In this document: positions 33,475-46,053 of the stretch, piece after piece
Layout: each line of letters opens with the position of its first letter
Position numbering within the stretch: the stretch's first letter is position 1
DNA from: Diogma glabrata
Taxonomy: Eukaryota; Arthropoda; Insecta; Diptera; Cylindrotomidae
Assembly: GCA_963693315.1 (NCBI GenBank)
Contig: OY856186.1
Coordinates: forward strand, 368,864,850 to 368,928,849
Direction of reading: 5' to 3'
DNA length: 64,000 nucleotides
Position numbers and translations under genes: made by a program
The notes under the pieces: model-generated
What the model was told of the DNA's origin: nothing
Seen by the model: the letters and a program-made list of their open reading frames with translations, nothing else
Database searches by the model: none

Positions 33475-36242
33475 AAAAAATCTGCTTCACAATTACAGAG
33501 TTTGGCTGGAGGACTGATTTAACTGTCTGAAAGAAATTACTAGAGCCAGATGGGTCTCATTCATTTACTGAATTTTTTTAATTTCTTGAAGACTTAGCAC
33601 AAAAGATTTCTGGTGTTTTTTTTAAGTTAAACGCATTACCCCCACCTCTCCCCCCTGTCCTGTTCAATATAAAAAAAATTTCAAGGTATTTTCTTATTCA
33701 AAGTAATAATTTAGTCGGCTCATCCAAGAGCCTGGTCAACTTTTATCTGCGTTGTGTTTGGTTTGTTTGTCTGATCCAATAAAGTAATAATAACATAACC
33801 TTATGCTAATGTTGTTACTGTATTTATATCGATTTCTTCGTCACAAAAAACTAATAACGTTTGTAATTTTATTTTCCGTTATTAGATTGAAAATTCCCTT
33901 CATTTTCAGTAACATCCAATCAACGTTTGATAATAAATAAATTTTCGAAGTGCTTATGCATCTATAAATAAATATGTATATCTTTTGAAGTTATTAAAAA
34001 TTTACAATTTTTAAATGTTATGTTTTGTAAACATGTTTTAAATATATTTCAAAGGAATGTGTTCATTTCTACTTATATATCCTTTTGTCGATGTTTTCCC
34101 ACTTGAATCAATACATTTTCGCTTTTCAAAGTAATTATTCATTAAGGGTGTTAATTTTTACAGTATATTTATGATAATCGTACATAATAGTATATTATAT
34201 AACGGGCACGGTAAATATTATCATTCTATGGAAGTTGTACACTATACTATTTATACAATCATATTAAATAAAATATAAATAATCGTATTAAAATAATTTT
34301 TTTAAATTTAGCGGACGGAGCTCGTTTTTTCTAACAAATTTTTAAAAGGATATTTTTTTTTGTAGACGCTCAAATTTCATCAATTCATTCAGTTTTATTG
34401 GTTGGTTGCAAATAAGCAGACCGAGGGTGTAGTAGGGCATTGAGAATTTTCAAAAAAAGCCTGGCTAATCACTAGACCATTCACACCTTATAAACAGTTA
34501 CAATGGTATAATTTTTGATTGTTATTTGTTTTTTTGTAATAAAGCATGCAGTCCAGAAATTTGAAACAATTTGAAAAGTTTTGCATGCATGAAAAACGAG
34601 GATTTATTATTTGTCAATTAAAAATTTGTCAATGTCAATAAAAAAGTTTTGTGTTGATGAGTTAAAATTTGATGGGTTCATCATTACAACTGTTGCGATG
34701 ACATTATTGAATTGATTATTATTTCATTACACACTAGTGCATAATAAATAAATAATTCGCTACTGCTACATATGTGATTTATTTTAATAAATAAAAAACA
34801 ATAAAATGATCTATATATAACTACTAAAATCTGTATCAAAAGTAACAATTTCTAGTTTGGTCGTAGAAAAAAGTAAAATGGTAAAAGGTGATGTTAAAAC
34901 TTTATCTAGCTACCTTGTTTCTTTATTTTTGTTTATATGAATCATTATTTTTATATTGTGGAATACAAATTTATAGTTTATTATACTCATAGGTGATTGT
35001 TCTATAAGTTTTTAACAATTGAATAAACAAAGCTAACCCTTACTCCACTTAAACCTCATTAACACGATAAGTTTTAATCTTCATAATTAAATTTTACTAA
35101 TTTTCCCAAAGTTTTGTGAAAAAAAAAACGATGACTTGCCAATAGAAAAAAAACTCAAAACTCATTATGTACCTTTTAGTAAAATTAATTGGATTATGTA
35201 GCAGTTATTTCTATTAACTATGTCAACGGTATGATTATAAAACATGACATGAGATAAAATTCACTAAATGTTTTCGTAATCATTTATTAAAATTGTGAAC
35301 AATGTTAAGAACATGAATTTTTTATTCTTTCAAAACATAAAATTCAAGTAACCTTTTTTGAATCCAAACTCAAAATTTTATTGTGTCAGTAATTGAATTT
35401 CTTTTAAAAATAACTGACCAAGGATATTTAAGTTTTAATGTTTGTTTTCATCTTATGAGGGCAGGGCGGTGGAGCGACATCATATGAATTGGATGGAAGA
35501 AAGTTGCTAAAATGATTTTCATGACTTGTGAATTTCTGAGATGATAAATAATTTGTTTTTTTTTGTTCACAATCCTTTTTTTTGGTAAAATGTTGCTTAA
35601 AGCATAAATATATACGATAAAAATAAATAGTAATGAATAAGAGATTTAAATGACTCAGCCGATATCCTCCCTTTAGCAAACATTATGAAACAAATAAGAA
35701 ACAAGTAAGTGAGTAAAAACAAATTTCGAAACAAAGGGAATTTGAGTTTAACCGAAGGGCACACACTAATGATATGAACCTATTTAATCTTATCATAAAA
35801 TTTAAATAAGATAACAAAATTTGTGGGTGGAATCGCTTGAGGGAGGAAAAAACAAAAAAACATTTTCATTAAAAAAGGGATAAAGGAGTTTGAATTTTAA
35901 GAATTAAATTTGCATAGTTTGTGAAACTCATCGTTAATGAATGCATTACAAAAATCCTGAGAAATATCTTTTTTTTTGTTTTCAAATTAAATTATGGATA
36001 TTTTTTGTCTAACACAAAACCAGTAGATGTTTAATATTCTAAACAGTGATTTGTGGGTGGGTGGTTTTTAATTAAAATAATTGCAAAACTGAATAAATAT
36101 GTTTGACTTTTTCTTCAATTAAAATTTTTTAACGAGCTAAGTTAACGATTAATATAACAACGTAACTGATTCGATTCCTCCAGTAACATTAAAATGCATA
36201 AACGTATTGTTATGAAAATGCATCAACATAGTAAAAATTGGT
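33475..36242. other. Long non-coding stretch, nothing identifiable
   Basis: AT-rich DNA without repeat ends. Coding-like sequence may extend from the fragment before it to about 33560 on the minus strand. The 83-codon minus-strand frame at 35428..35679 has no recognisable motif. Confidence 0.4.
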
Positions 36243-36525
36243 TTATTTGAAACTTAAATAAACTTTCAGTTCTGTCATTCTGTATTTTTTGCCTGCTAAG
36301 TTTTCTTCATTCCTTAATGTTGTTAGGGTTTGCAAATTGTTCTTGTCTTTATGTTTTCTATTTAACGTGTCAATTATTTTGTTTTTATATCCCTTTTTAC
36401 TGGCTATGTATTTTATGTTATTTAATTCGTCTTGATAATTTTCTGCATTCATTGGTGTATTGTTCAATCTATTAATCATGTGGTTGTATGCAGCTAGTTT
36501 ATGTTGGTATAGATGATGTAATTTG
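36243..36525 (-). pseudogene. Inverted partial copy of the Penelope-like element
   Basis: The minus-strand frame contains YQHKLAAYNHMINRLNN and NEENLAGKKYRM, nearly identical to residues 172 onward of the plus-strand copy next to it. It begins only at the post-catalytic RT region and ends after LAGKKY, so it is truncated at both ends. The two copies lie head to head with almost no spacer. Penelope-like elements are known for such inverted and tandem partial copies. Confidence 0.8.
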
Positions 36526-36527
36526 AC

Positions 36528-37720
36528 ATGTATTCTAACATACAAATAAAAGATACAATAAATATAACAAAAAATATGTTAATAAAAAATGGTTTAAACG
36601 CAACAGATACACAAGAAATAATAAATATAATAACCGAAATAACAAAACAAAACTATTTCACACATAACAATGAGTATTATCAACAAACAGAAGGATTACC
36701 TATGGGAAGCCCACTATCTGGAACTTTAGCCGAAATATATTTCAACGATCTTGAAACAAAATATATACATAATTGCTTAAATCCACACAAAGAAAAAATC
36801 ATTTATTGGTATCGCTACATTGATGTTATAATTTTATCATTCAAAGGAACGAATAGACAGCTTAATCTATTACACCAATACATAACCAGCATAGAAACTT
36901 CCATTAAATTCACGTTGGAAAATGAAGAAAATAACACAATAAATTTTTTGGATTTATCAATCAAAAATGTAGATTCAAAACAAACATTCAAAGTATTCAG
37001 AAAACCAACCCAAACGGATCAAATAATAAATATTAAATCACATCATCCATACCAACATAAACTAGCTGCATACAACCATATGATCAATAGATTGAACAAT
37101 ATGCCAATGAATGCAGAAAATTATCAAGACGTATTAAATAACATAAAATACATAGCCAGTAAAAACGAATATAAAAACGAAATAATTGACAAATTAAAAA
37201 GAAAACACAAAAACAAGAAAAATTTGCAAACCCTAAAACATTAACGGATGAAGAAAACTTAGCAGGCAAAAAATACATAAGCGCAACATATAATAAAAGA
37301 ATATTCAAAATAATGCAAAAAACTTTAAAAAAACATGGATATATTGCAGCTTACAAAAACAAAAATAAAATAGAAAATTACCTAAAAACCAAAAAATCCC
37401 AAAGCTTAGACACAGGTGTTTATAAAATTACCTGTGATGACTGCAGTTAATTTTATATAGGCCAAACAGGGCGGTCCTTCACAAAAAGATTTATTGAACA
37501 AACCAGTGAAATTAATAAAAGTGATCCAAAGTCCAGATATGCCCACCATTTAAAAATAGAAAAACACATATGCACCAATATCAACACAAATTTAACCATA
37601 TTACATAAAAAAGAAAAGGACAACATCTAGATAGATTGGAAGAAATAAAAATAACAACATTTTAAATGATAAAATCAACAGTAAAACTAACAAAATATAT
37701 GACATAATAATAAAAAATAG
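36528..37720 (+). pseudogene. Penelope-like element: reverse transcriptase plus GIY-YIG, broken
   Basis: The frame from 36528 to 37244 (238 codons) starts in the RT fingers/palm region (SNIQIKDT). It shows LPMGSPLSGTLAEI at residues 57-70 and YRYIDV at 95-100, where the usual YxDD motif has lost its second aspartate. A one-base deletion near 37237 shifts the frame, judged against the inverted copy that reads through. In the next frame the GIY-YIG endonuclease follows: GVYKITCDDC from 37415, an in-frame stop at 37448..37450, then FYIGQTGRS. A further frameshift lies near 37615, before the conserved LDRLEE-like tail. It is therefore 5'-truncated with at least four inactivating changes. The family, RT plus C-terminal GIY-YIG, is clear. 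Confidence 0.85.
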
Positions 37721-37779
37721 CAGCTGAAGTAGTATATAAAACCATAGTTTAAGCAAAAATTGTAATAATAATTTAAGAA

Positions 37780-37803
37780 CTGAGGATGACGTAAGTCAAA
37801 ATC
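37780..37803 (+). ncRNA. Hammerhead-ribozyme-like motif in the Penelope 3' region
   Basis: CTGAGGA (37780..37786) fits the hammerhead CUGANGA core. It is followed by GAC-GTAA-GTC (37788..37797), a short stem with a GNRA-type loop, and then AAAA where active ribozymes have GAAA. Hammerhead motifs are an established feature of Penelope-like elements. The G-to-A change at the key position and the undefined stems I and III mean this copy is probably inactive. Confidence 0.35.
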
Positions 37804-39330
37804 GATATTCAATAAAATAAAAAATCAAATTCAAAATAGTTACTATAAGGAAGGAATCAAATTCAAAATAGTTACTATTATTATTAATAACATAAAAACT
37901 AAATATAAACATATTAAAAAAGTTTATTTTTAAATATTCCATTTTAATGTGGCCTAACATTCTTCTTCAAAAGATTACTTAATAGAAAGGTAATGATAAA
38001 GTAATCTTGCTCAAATCGCTGGCAGTAATCCAAAGGCAAATTTGCATTTTTTCTAGAGTTTCGTTCTAGAAATTTTCTAACAACCGTAACCCTCCGTAAC
38101 ATTTTTCTGAAAAGAAATTGATTTTTTTCTAATTAATTACTAACCCGCATTCACTCACAATTCGAGCTTCTTGAAATCTTTGAATTCCAATTATACTGTC
38201 TATATAAATTAAAATATGATTTTTCACTGGGAATGTTTCACAAAAGCTGCTGGGGATGTATTTAAGCCAAATGGCGCTTTTAAAAATTGGTATCGATTAC
38301 TCGGCGTGGAAGAATCCGATCTTCAGGTCCAGAGTTGTAAAGTTTTTTTTATCTTATAGCCCGCAAACATTATGTATAGGGTATAGCATAAACACAAGTT
38401 TATGCAAATTTCGTGCACTTTCTATTTTAATAATTTTAAAGTTTATTTTTAAATCTAGCGCATAAATTTTAAATTTAGTTGAAGTTTTAAAGTATTTGAG
38501 TGCTAACGTCATACTTATTTGTTTTAATTCAACATTTTTAAATCATGTAAACATATATGCAAAATGTGCATAGAACTTTCAGGCATAAATACAAAAATGT
38601 TTAATGTATAACTTTTAGGACTAGGCTTACGACCCTAATACGTTATGAATCTTTTCTACACAAATATTTATGGTAACGTAAAATAAAAATGTATTTGTGT
38701 ATATGAGGCATCCATTTTTTTGCCATTTTTTAAGGTACAATTCAAATGAAAAAAAAAATAAAAAATCAAAATATTTAAATATTAGGCTGTCATTTAGAAA
38801 ATAATATTAATTTTAAACAAATTTTTTAATAATATAAAAAAATTAATTTAAATATCAGTAAGCCGACATGAAAAATGAGAAACAAAAAATATTAAATAAA
38901 TATAAACATTTTTTGGATCACTAAAATTAATTATTCAAAGCACCTGTTTGTCTTTTGTGTATGTTTTCATTGCCTTCACGAACAAAATTTCTTTCGCACA
39001 TAATTTTAGATGCGAATGAAATAAAATTCATCAATTTATTATTAGGACAGTCAAATTATCTCATAAAAATTTAAATGAAACCAGTTAATTTAAAAAATAT
39101 TAAACTGATTTTTCACAATCCATTTTTTTATTATTTATTTATTATTCTTATCATTAAATAATTTTTGTTTCGTTTCGTTTTTCATTAAATTCGTGAAACA
39201 TGCGGTTAATATTTTTGTGCATATATGTGCACAGTATGGTGCACATCATGTGCATGAAATGTATTATGCACAATTTTGTGTACGGCATTTTTTGTAACAT
39301 GCATAATTAATACAAATTTCATGCACTTTT
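37804..39330. other. Non-coding stretch with a short direct repeat
   Basis: Directly after the Penelope motif, ATCAAATTCAAAATAGTTAC occurs twice, about 30 bases apart (37826 and 37857), possibly part of that element's tail. The rest is AT-rich DNA. GCACA/TGTGCA-rich sequence lies at about 39215-39275. No gene is supported; the 69-codon frame at 38256..38465 has no recognisable motif. Confidence 0.4.
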
Positions 39331-39651
39331 TTCAAAATTGTTTTACGGTTACTTGACCTGTTTGGTCATATCTTAATGGCAGCAGATATATGTCGTTCGC
39401 TGGAATACTTTGATCGGCAAGGTTCGAAGAATTTTTGGCTCAACCGTTCTTAGATTTTCTTATCAACTTGGATTTCTTTGACAGGTGCTAAACCTTATAG
39501 TATAATACTTAGCTTTATAGGCGTGGTGTTGCAATCGTATTTTGGTGGATATTTAGGAACCATTCATTTACTCGGATTACCCAACTTTAAGATCAATGTT
39601 AATAAATTCCTCAAAGAAATTGATAAATTCTCTCGAGCCCTGGTTCCCTAA
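39331..39651 (+). pseudogene. Coding-like frame with one stop, unrecognised
   Basis: In one frame from 39331 to the TAA at 39649..39651 there are 106 codons with a single interruption (TAG 39451..39453). The product has normal amino-acid composition: DICRSLEYFDRQGSKNFW, then after the stop a hydrophobic SIILSFIGVVLQSYFGG stretch that could be a membrane segment, then a KFLKEIDKFSRALVP end. An ATG is available at 39376. It may be a decayed host gene or transposon protein. I do not recognise it. Confidence 0.25.
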
Positions 39652-39764
39652 TTGGCATGGTATCTTCGGATATTCAGAGACGTAAATATATAATGGTTCA
39701 CACTAAACTTTCCTAGCATTGAACTAAAAAAAACTCGTTTTGCTACTCGATTGGTATCCACTAT

Positions 39765-40028
39765 CTATGATTTTATTGCGCAGACATCATTACAACTGAA
39801 CTTCTTCAACGTACCTTCCATGTCACTGTACGAATTACGACTGCCAACTGGCGATGGACCGTATTGTTGTTTTACTACAGCATTTTTTGTGCGTAATCGC
39901 TCTATTTCATTGTCCTTAAATTTTATTTCATTGATTCCCGCAATTTCGAGTTCTGCATTCTTTTCGGCCAAATGTCCATCACGCTCTTCAATTTCTTTGT
40001 CTTTGTTGTTGATTAAAACTGCTTTCAT
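39765..40028 (-). pseudogene. Coiled-coil reading frame, interrupted by the BEL insertion
   Basis: On the minus strand the frame ends at TAG 39765..39767. It contains a charged, heptad-like region (KEIEERDGHLAEKNAELE, NEIERLRTKNAVVKQQ), suggesting a coiled coil, followed by a less charged tail. The first residues (codons above 40003) come from the BEL LTR, so the apparent ATG is not native. The pre-insertion sequence should continue on the far side of the BEL element at 48546 and above. There the minus strand reads TTATCAAAGAAAGAC, and an AG acceptor could lie at that join. Family unknown; the opposite strand is also open. Confidence 0.35.
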
Positions 40029-40453
40029 TTAATTTATTTGAAATTCAAAATTTATAGCAAACCCTTAATTCAAAAATTTCTATCATAGTAAGCTTTGAAA
40101 CAAAACTTTCAAGAAATTGTAAGTCAGATCAGAAAAAAATATTGTAAAAGATGGTTCACCCAGCAGTCAACTAGATAAGACGTTAAATAAAAACTCCTAA
40201 ATTGTTATACGTGTTTAAGTGAAATAAGTACAGTCTTTCAGTTTGTGCCAACATTAAGGACTTCGAAAGAATTTCTTTGACCAAACTTTGACCCATAACG
40301 AAGATACCGCACCTCTCTCGGTTTGTGCTAACATTAGGAGCTTCGAAGGTATTTCATTAAAGAAATTACTAGAACGAGGACACTCCAACTTCACCTATCG
40401 AGGACCTCCTTATTTCATCAGGATATTCTATTTTCTTCAGGTTTGTGCCTACA
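40004..40453 (+). repeat. BEL 5' LTR
   Basis: 450 bp, starting TGTTGTTGATT and ending TGCCTACA. It matches the 3' LTR in its two parts (44853..45240 and 48491..48545). It contains two GTTTGTGCYAACATTARG-type repeats and a third similar unit at the end. It is preceded by GTCTT, the target duplication. Confidence 0.85.
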
Positions 40454-40472
40454 TTTTGGTCCTTCGAATCAT
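40454..40472 (+). promoter_or_regulatory. Putative primer-binding site
   Basis: TTTTGGTCCTTCGAATC starts immediately after the LTR end. A TTGGTCCTTCG-type sequence at this position is, to my recollection, usual in BEL/Pao elements. The identity of the tRNA was not checked. Confidence 0.5.
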
Positions 40473-40486
40473 ACGAATCAACAACT

Positions 40487-43400
40487 ATGGCACAGTTTAG
40501 ACCTGCTTCCCAAATAACAAGAAACGTTACCAAACGAGACTATAAATTCAATCGTGATGATCCACTTATTGACCTTGATGTCTATGCAATGACAAGGTGC
40601 AATGCCAAAGACAATCAATGAAAATACAAATCAGAGAAGAAGCGATAATGCAGACGAGGAAAATATTCCACGCAACGCAAAATCCATTTCAAGTCAAACG
40701 GATGCAAGGGATGCAAGAAGCAATGCGGAAGTCAGCACCAATCCTCAAAAAACAATTTCAGTTTCAGTTCTCTGCATTCAAACAAAGAAAACGATAATGC
40801 GACGACAATAAGGAGTACTCAACGTGCTAAAAAGCCTGCAAGTAAGGCTTCGAAGACTAGTTCAAGGGCCTCCCTCTATGCGGAAAGTGTTCAACAACAA
40901 AATGATATACAGCGAAAGATTGACGAAATTCAACTTAAGATGTTGACTACGAACTGGAGCCAAGCAACAGAATGAGAAAGTGGATCGAACATTTGTTATC
41001 GCTACCGCTTTCAAGAAGCATTTGGGGTCCTTAAAGCTGCAGTGATGAATACGTTAGAAGCAGATGAAGACGATGAATATGAAGAAACCGAAACAATTCA
41101 AGACTTCAACGACAACCGAGACAAGCCAAATCATGGCTGTCCAATTGTCCTGTGGCTCTCAAAGTCACCAAGGTCTAGCAGATTGTGATGATTTCAAAAA
41201 ACTATCAATCGATGACCACAGAAAAATTCAGAGACCTTAAAGCATGTTTCCTTTGCTTTTGGCCAGGTCACTCGAATGGCAAATGCTCTAAATTTGGAAA
41301 ACTTAAGTGCCCAAAATGTGGATCCAACAATCACGACCTTGTCCACAAAGACCTCCAAATCGAAAAATCAAAAGTAGCAGAAGAAGTTGATATTGAAACG
41401 AACTTGACCAACATAAGTTTATGCAACACACTGTTACGAGTTGCAAAAGTCACTCTTCGTGGCCCCGGGGAGGAAGTTGAAACAGCAGCATTATTTGATG
41501 AAGGATCCACTGCATCCATGATTGATGAACACATTGCAGGACTACTGAAACTAGATTGAGTATTGTCGCCGATCACTTATCAATGGGCAAATGGCATGAT
41601 TCACCATGACTCTGAATCAAGGATTGTCCATCTAGAAATCTCAGAACCAGGAAAGAAGTTTTACAAGTTTAACAACGTAAGAAAATACAAGTCTCTTGAT
41701 CTTGCATCCAATTTCCATTGACATAGAAAAGATAAAAACACTTTACCCGTACATCGAGGACAAGCTTCTTAGCAACATAAACCTTGTAAAGCCAAAAGTC
41801 TTGGCTGGCTCAAGCAATGCAGGACTTATCAACATGCAGCATATTGTTGAGGACAACCCAGAGGTTCTTCAATTGTCAAGAAGTCGACTTGGATGGACGA
41901 TTTATGGCACAATCCATACTTCAATACCAGAACAATCACCGTAGACGCTTGATGTTGTTCATCATAACCTTGTCTACATCAACGAGACAAATCAGGACAT
42001 AGAGCTTACTGAACTTTTGAAGCAACAATACTGTCTAGAAACCTTTGAAAATGAAAAAGAAAAAATATCCGTTGGCGATGCTAAAGCCATGAGATGTATC
42101 ACCAAATCATGAGAAGTAAAATCAAAAAGTTAGACAGTGGATATTAAATCAGACAGCTATATAAGTATCCGGACCTACCGATGCCAACCCAAGCCAGTTA
42201 TCATATGGCACTTTGAAGATTGAAACACGTCAAAAAAGGATGGACCAATGTCCCGAATTCGCAAAAGTTTACGCAGACAAGATCGAGAACTACCTTTCAA
42301 AAGGACATTTGTGAAAGTTAAATGAAACCGAGACACTGTGCATACCAAAAACATTATTTCTTCCACATTTTGGGTGTGTACAATCCCAATAAGCCTTGAA
42401 AATTTCGCTTGGTATAATGGGTGCTAAAGCAAAAGGAGAACCATCTCTAATCAGTGTCATTTAGAGAGCCAGACAGAAAGGGATTGCGATTACTGCCGAT
42501 ATTCAACTGGAACTCAACTGGGACATAGAAGCGGATGAGTTTGTTTTTAATCATGACTTTCCCAAGTTCACTGATATCGGACAAGGCTATGAACCAACCA
42601 TGAAAAAATTATTGAGCGTTATAATGTCCATTTTTGACCCAATTAATTTTTTGCTGCCACTAACTGTCAGACTCAAAATACTTTACCAGGACTTGTGGCG
42701 TGTTGAAACCCGATGAGAACAAAAGATACCCGAGAGCATTTTTCAAAAGTTCAAGGAGTGGCTTCAAAAAGCAGATCGCATCATAGTAATAACAATCGTT
42801 CGTTGGTATTTTGCAGGAAGTCAAAGATACACTGAAGCTTAGTTTTTCGTCTTCTGTGATACAAATCAAAAGGCTATACAACCAAAACAAATAACTGCAA
42901 CAGCGTTTGTATAAGGAAAGTCTAAGGTTGCCCCACTGAAACATGTCACCGTTCCAAGACTCGAACTTCAAGCAGCCGTATTTGGAAAAGCAAGCAAAAT
43001 CTGTAGAGAAGGAACTTGGCCTCGTTATCACTAAGCGATATTTCTTCACCAACGCAACAATTGTTAGCCTATTTAGGCTAACCACGACAGAGAAATTGGG
43101 TGTATTCATCAGTGCAAGAGTTTCAAAAATCCAGGACAAAACCCAGACAAGTGAGTGGCACTGAATACAATCGGAGCTAACTGCAGCAGATGCAGCAACA
43201 AAAGAATTCAAGGAAGTCGACCTAAAGAAAATTTGTGCCTGGTTTATTGGTTTATTAAACCTGAAGTTTCTTTTGAAGCCTAAAGACAAATGGCCACTTT
43301 GGGAGAAACCTGAGGTGACCGAGACTAAAGCAATAAGTTTTCACTCTGAACTTCTTCATACAGAGACAACGTACTCCCCAACCGATGTTTCATCAGCTGT

Positions 43401-44863
43401 CCCTGATCAAACCAGATTTTCAAGATATTGTCGATTGATTAACAAGATAGCTTATATTTTAAAGGCAAGAGATATATTCAAGAAAAATTGGAAGTCAATA
43501 CGAGGTAGTACAAAGCGCAGATGCCGAAGAAAAATCAGAACGTTTATTGATACTCAAAGTTCAGCAAAAAGCGGCGCGGATTCGTGTAAAAGTCAAGTCC
43601 CTTGTTTCGTTTCGCATCACAGCTGAGAGTAAAAGGAAGAATAAATGACGAGACAATGACGTTTGATGAAAGGAACCCAATTATCCTACCAAAAACCCAC
43701 AAATTTACTGAGCTTCTTGTAACGTGTTATTACATCAAGAACTATCAAGTTAACGTGGACACAGTGATCAATAACCTGATACAACGCTTTTGGATCATTC
43801 ATGCGAGGATAGCAGTCAAAAGCGCAATAGCAAGTTGCAACGAGTGCAAAATCAGATAAGCACAACCAAAACCAGCTCAAATGGGATCACTACCAAGAGA
43901 AAGATGTCAAAGCTATGTATATCTATTTATACCTTTACTGGATGTGACCATTTTGATCCGCTTTTTGTCTCAGAAGGACGAAAAAGAATCAAAGTTTGAG
44001 TACTTTTATTCACATGCTTTCAAACAAGAGCAGTTTATTTCGAAGTCGTTCGAAGCCTTGACATCTCGTCAACGATAATGGCAATTTCAAGATTCTGCAA
44101 TTTACGTGGTCTTTGCAAGAAAATCTACTCAGATCGAGGGACGTCGTTCATTGGAGCCAATCACGAGCTAAAAAGTTATCTGAAGCCGTTACAGGACAGT
44201 GGGCAGATATCACAGGATTTATGGCAACAACTGAAAATAGAATGGACTTTTAATCCAGCCGGTGCACCATATTCTGGAGGTGTTTGGAAACGTATGGTCA
44301 GGACTATCAAGACAATCCTTAGAATTGTATTGAAGGAGCAATGCTCGACAATGGAGACACTTCAAACTTTATTAGTTGAAGTAGCAAACACCAAAGTACC
44401 AAACACACCGTCTTTTTACCGATATTTCCATAGACCCGTTAGAACCCAGTGCTTTGACCCCAAATGGACTTATTTTTGTAAGAAACAACAATAGTTCGTA
44501 TGAAGCATGGATCATGGAGGAAGCATTTCTGGTTAAGAAGAATCACTGGAAAGCAAGTCAAGTGTTAGCCGATCAATGGTGAAAGAGTTGAATTAGAGAA
44601 TATCGTCCCATTTTTCCTGAAAAGTTCATAGTGGTTCAATGATAGTAAAAATCCATATTTACAACTAGGTGACTTCGTATTCATCGTAGACAAGAATCTT
44701 CCCAGAAGAATGTGGCTCAAAGGCATTGTTGAAAACGGGTATCCTGGAAAGGACGGAAAATTCAGAGTAGCAGATGTAAGGACAATTTCAAAAATCTATC
44801 AAAGACCCTTGAGTAAGATAGCTAAGATCAATATTTCGTCGGTCTTGGAGGATTTTGTTGATT
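40487..44863 (+). pseudogene. BEL/Pao gag-pol polyprotein, degenerate
   Basis: An ATG at 40487 (MAQFRPASQ) opens a gag-like region. The CCHC zinc knuckle CFLCFWPGHSNGKC lies at 41245..41286, followed by a CPKCGSNNHDLVH half-knuckle typical of BEL. The protease motif ALFDEGSTASMID is near 41490-41530. RT sequence follows (LGWTIYG near 41890; LPHFGC near 42360). At about 42505 the ADIQ motif jumps straight to the LNWDIEADEF region that normally follows the YVDD box, so the RT catalytic core is deleted. RNase H traces (VPRLELQAAVF) lie near 42950. The integrase zinc-binding part (PIILPKTH...CNEC) is at 43675..43850, with one of its usual histidines replaced by Y. The catalytic core (YSDRGTSFIGA, then GGVWKRM with K where E is expected) lies at 44120..44300. 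The C-terminal SH3-like end (LGDFVFIVDKNLPRRMW) is at 44670..44850. Many stops and frameshifts; it cannot be functional. Confidence 0.88.
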
Positions 44864-45240
44864 GAAACTGCTTTCATTTAAGTTATTTGAAATTCAAAAT
44901 GTATAGCAAACGCTTAATTCAAAAATTTCTATCATAGTAAACATTGAAACAAAACTTTCAAAAAATTGTAAGTCAAATCAGAAAAATTATTGTAAAAGAT
45001 GGTTCAGCCAGCAGTCAACCAGATAAGACCTTAAATAAAAACTCTTAAATTGTAATACGTGTTTAAGTGAAACAAGTGTAGTCTTTCAGTTTGTGACAAC
45101 ATTAAGGACTTTGAAGGCATTTCTTTCGACAGTCACAATAACTAAGATACCGTACCTCTCTCGGTTTGTGCTAACATTAGGAGCTTCGAAGGCATTTTGT
45201 TGTAGACATCACTAGAACAAGGACACACTAGCTTCACCCA
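44853..45240 (+). repeat. BEL 3' LTR, first part
   Basis: Matches 40004..40395 with scattered differences, for example GTGACAACATTAAGG for GTGCCAACATTAAGG. The last pol codons overlap its start. It is interrupted after CACCCA by the insertion at 45241; the last four bases, CCCA, are the insertion's target duplication. Confidence 0.85.
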
Positions 45241-45442
45241 TGTTGTGAAGCGCTGCTTCGTTTAAGGTCAACGAAGTGGCATTGCAGGTCGCGTACCTAT
45301 CGAGATTATTTTTAGCCCCAGACCAGCTTCAATCCATGGGAACGAGTAAGATATCCTACTACTTCATTACAAATAAACAATAGTACGCGAAAAACATGAT
45401 AAGAACGGTAACAGAATAAAAGCAAGTGAATTAGCTAGACTC

Positions 45443-45458
45443 TGGCGACCCCCTTACG
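45443..45458 (+). promoter_or_regulatory. Putative tRNA-Arg-type primer-binding site
   Basis: TGGCGACCCCCTTACG, preceded by GACTC. The related element at 32315 (minus) has the same motif at the same distance from its LTR-like start. The first eight bases match the site known for the 412/mdg1 group. Confidence 0.5.
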
Positions 45459-46053
45459 TGAAAGAACCACGATCACCCCAACCAACCCCCATAACTTTGA
45501 TTCAACCACACACTCGCGTACTTCCTCCACTCCCACACATGCACGCCAGCCATATCCCCATACACTCACGCTTGTATACGCACTCATTCACTTACATACA
45601 TACGCACCGTCATCCATGTCCCCATACGCTCACGCATACGTATACACATGCAGTCGTCTTTCAAACCTAAAAAAAAACTTCGACACTACTAACTTAGGAA
45701 TAGTAAAGATAAAAAAAAATTTACTGGTTTGAAAGCTTGGTCCAACCATTATGCAATATGTCGTAATATTTCTTTTTTTTTTTATTAATTTCATACATCA
45801 GTGTAAAATTTTATTACAAATCACGTAATCACATTAATTGTATTTTTTCCTTTTTTTCTTAGTTCTTCGTAACGAAAGTTGTGCATTGTATAGTCGCTAT
45901 GAAGATCTCTCGCTTTTAATACGACAGCAGCTGTGAAACTTGAACACTCCACACACCGGTTCACCGATTAATATTAATGTTTGATAGGTTTCCAAACAAT
46001 ACAATATATGACTTGGTTAAATAAGTTGTTTTTTTTTTGTTATCGGAAGACGT

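Noticed and set aside
35428..35679. 83-codon minus-strand frame
   Set aside because: Composition is that of translated AT-rich DNA, with no motif, splice context or repeat support.
45237..45240. Ending the BEL 3' LTR near 45236
   Set aside because: This gave no target duplication. Continuing the LTR at 48491 restores the full match to the 5' LTR and reveals GTCTT on both sides.
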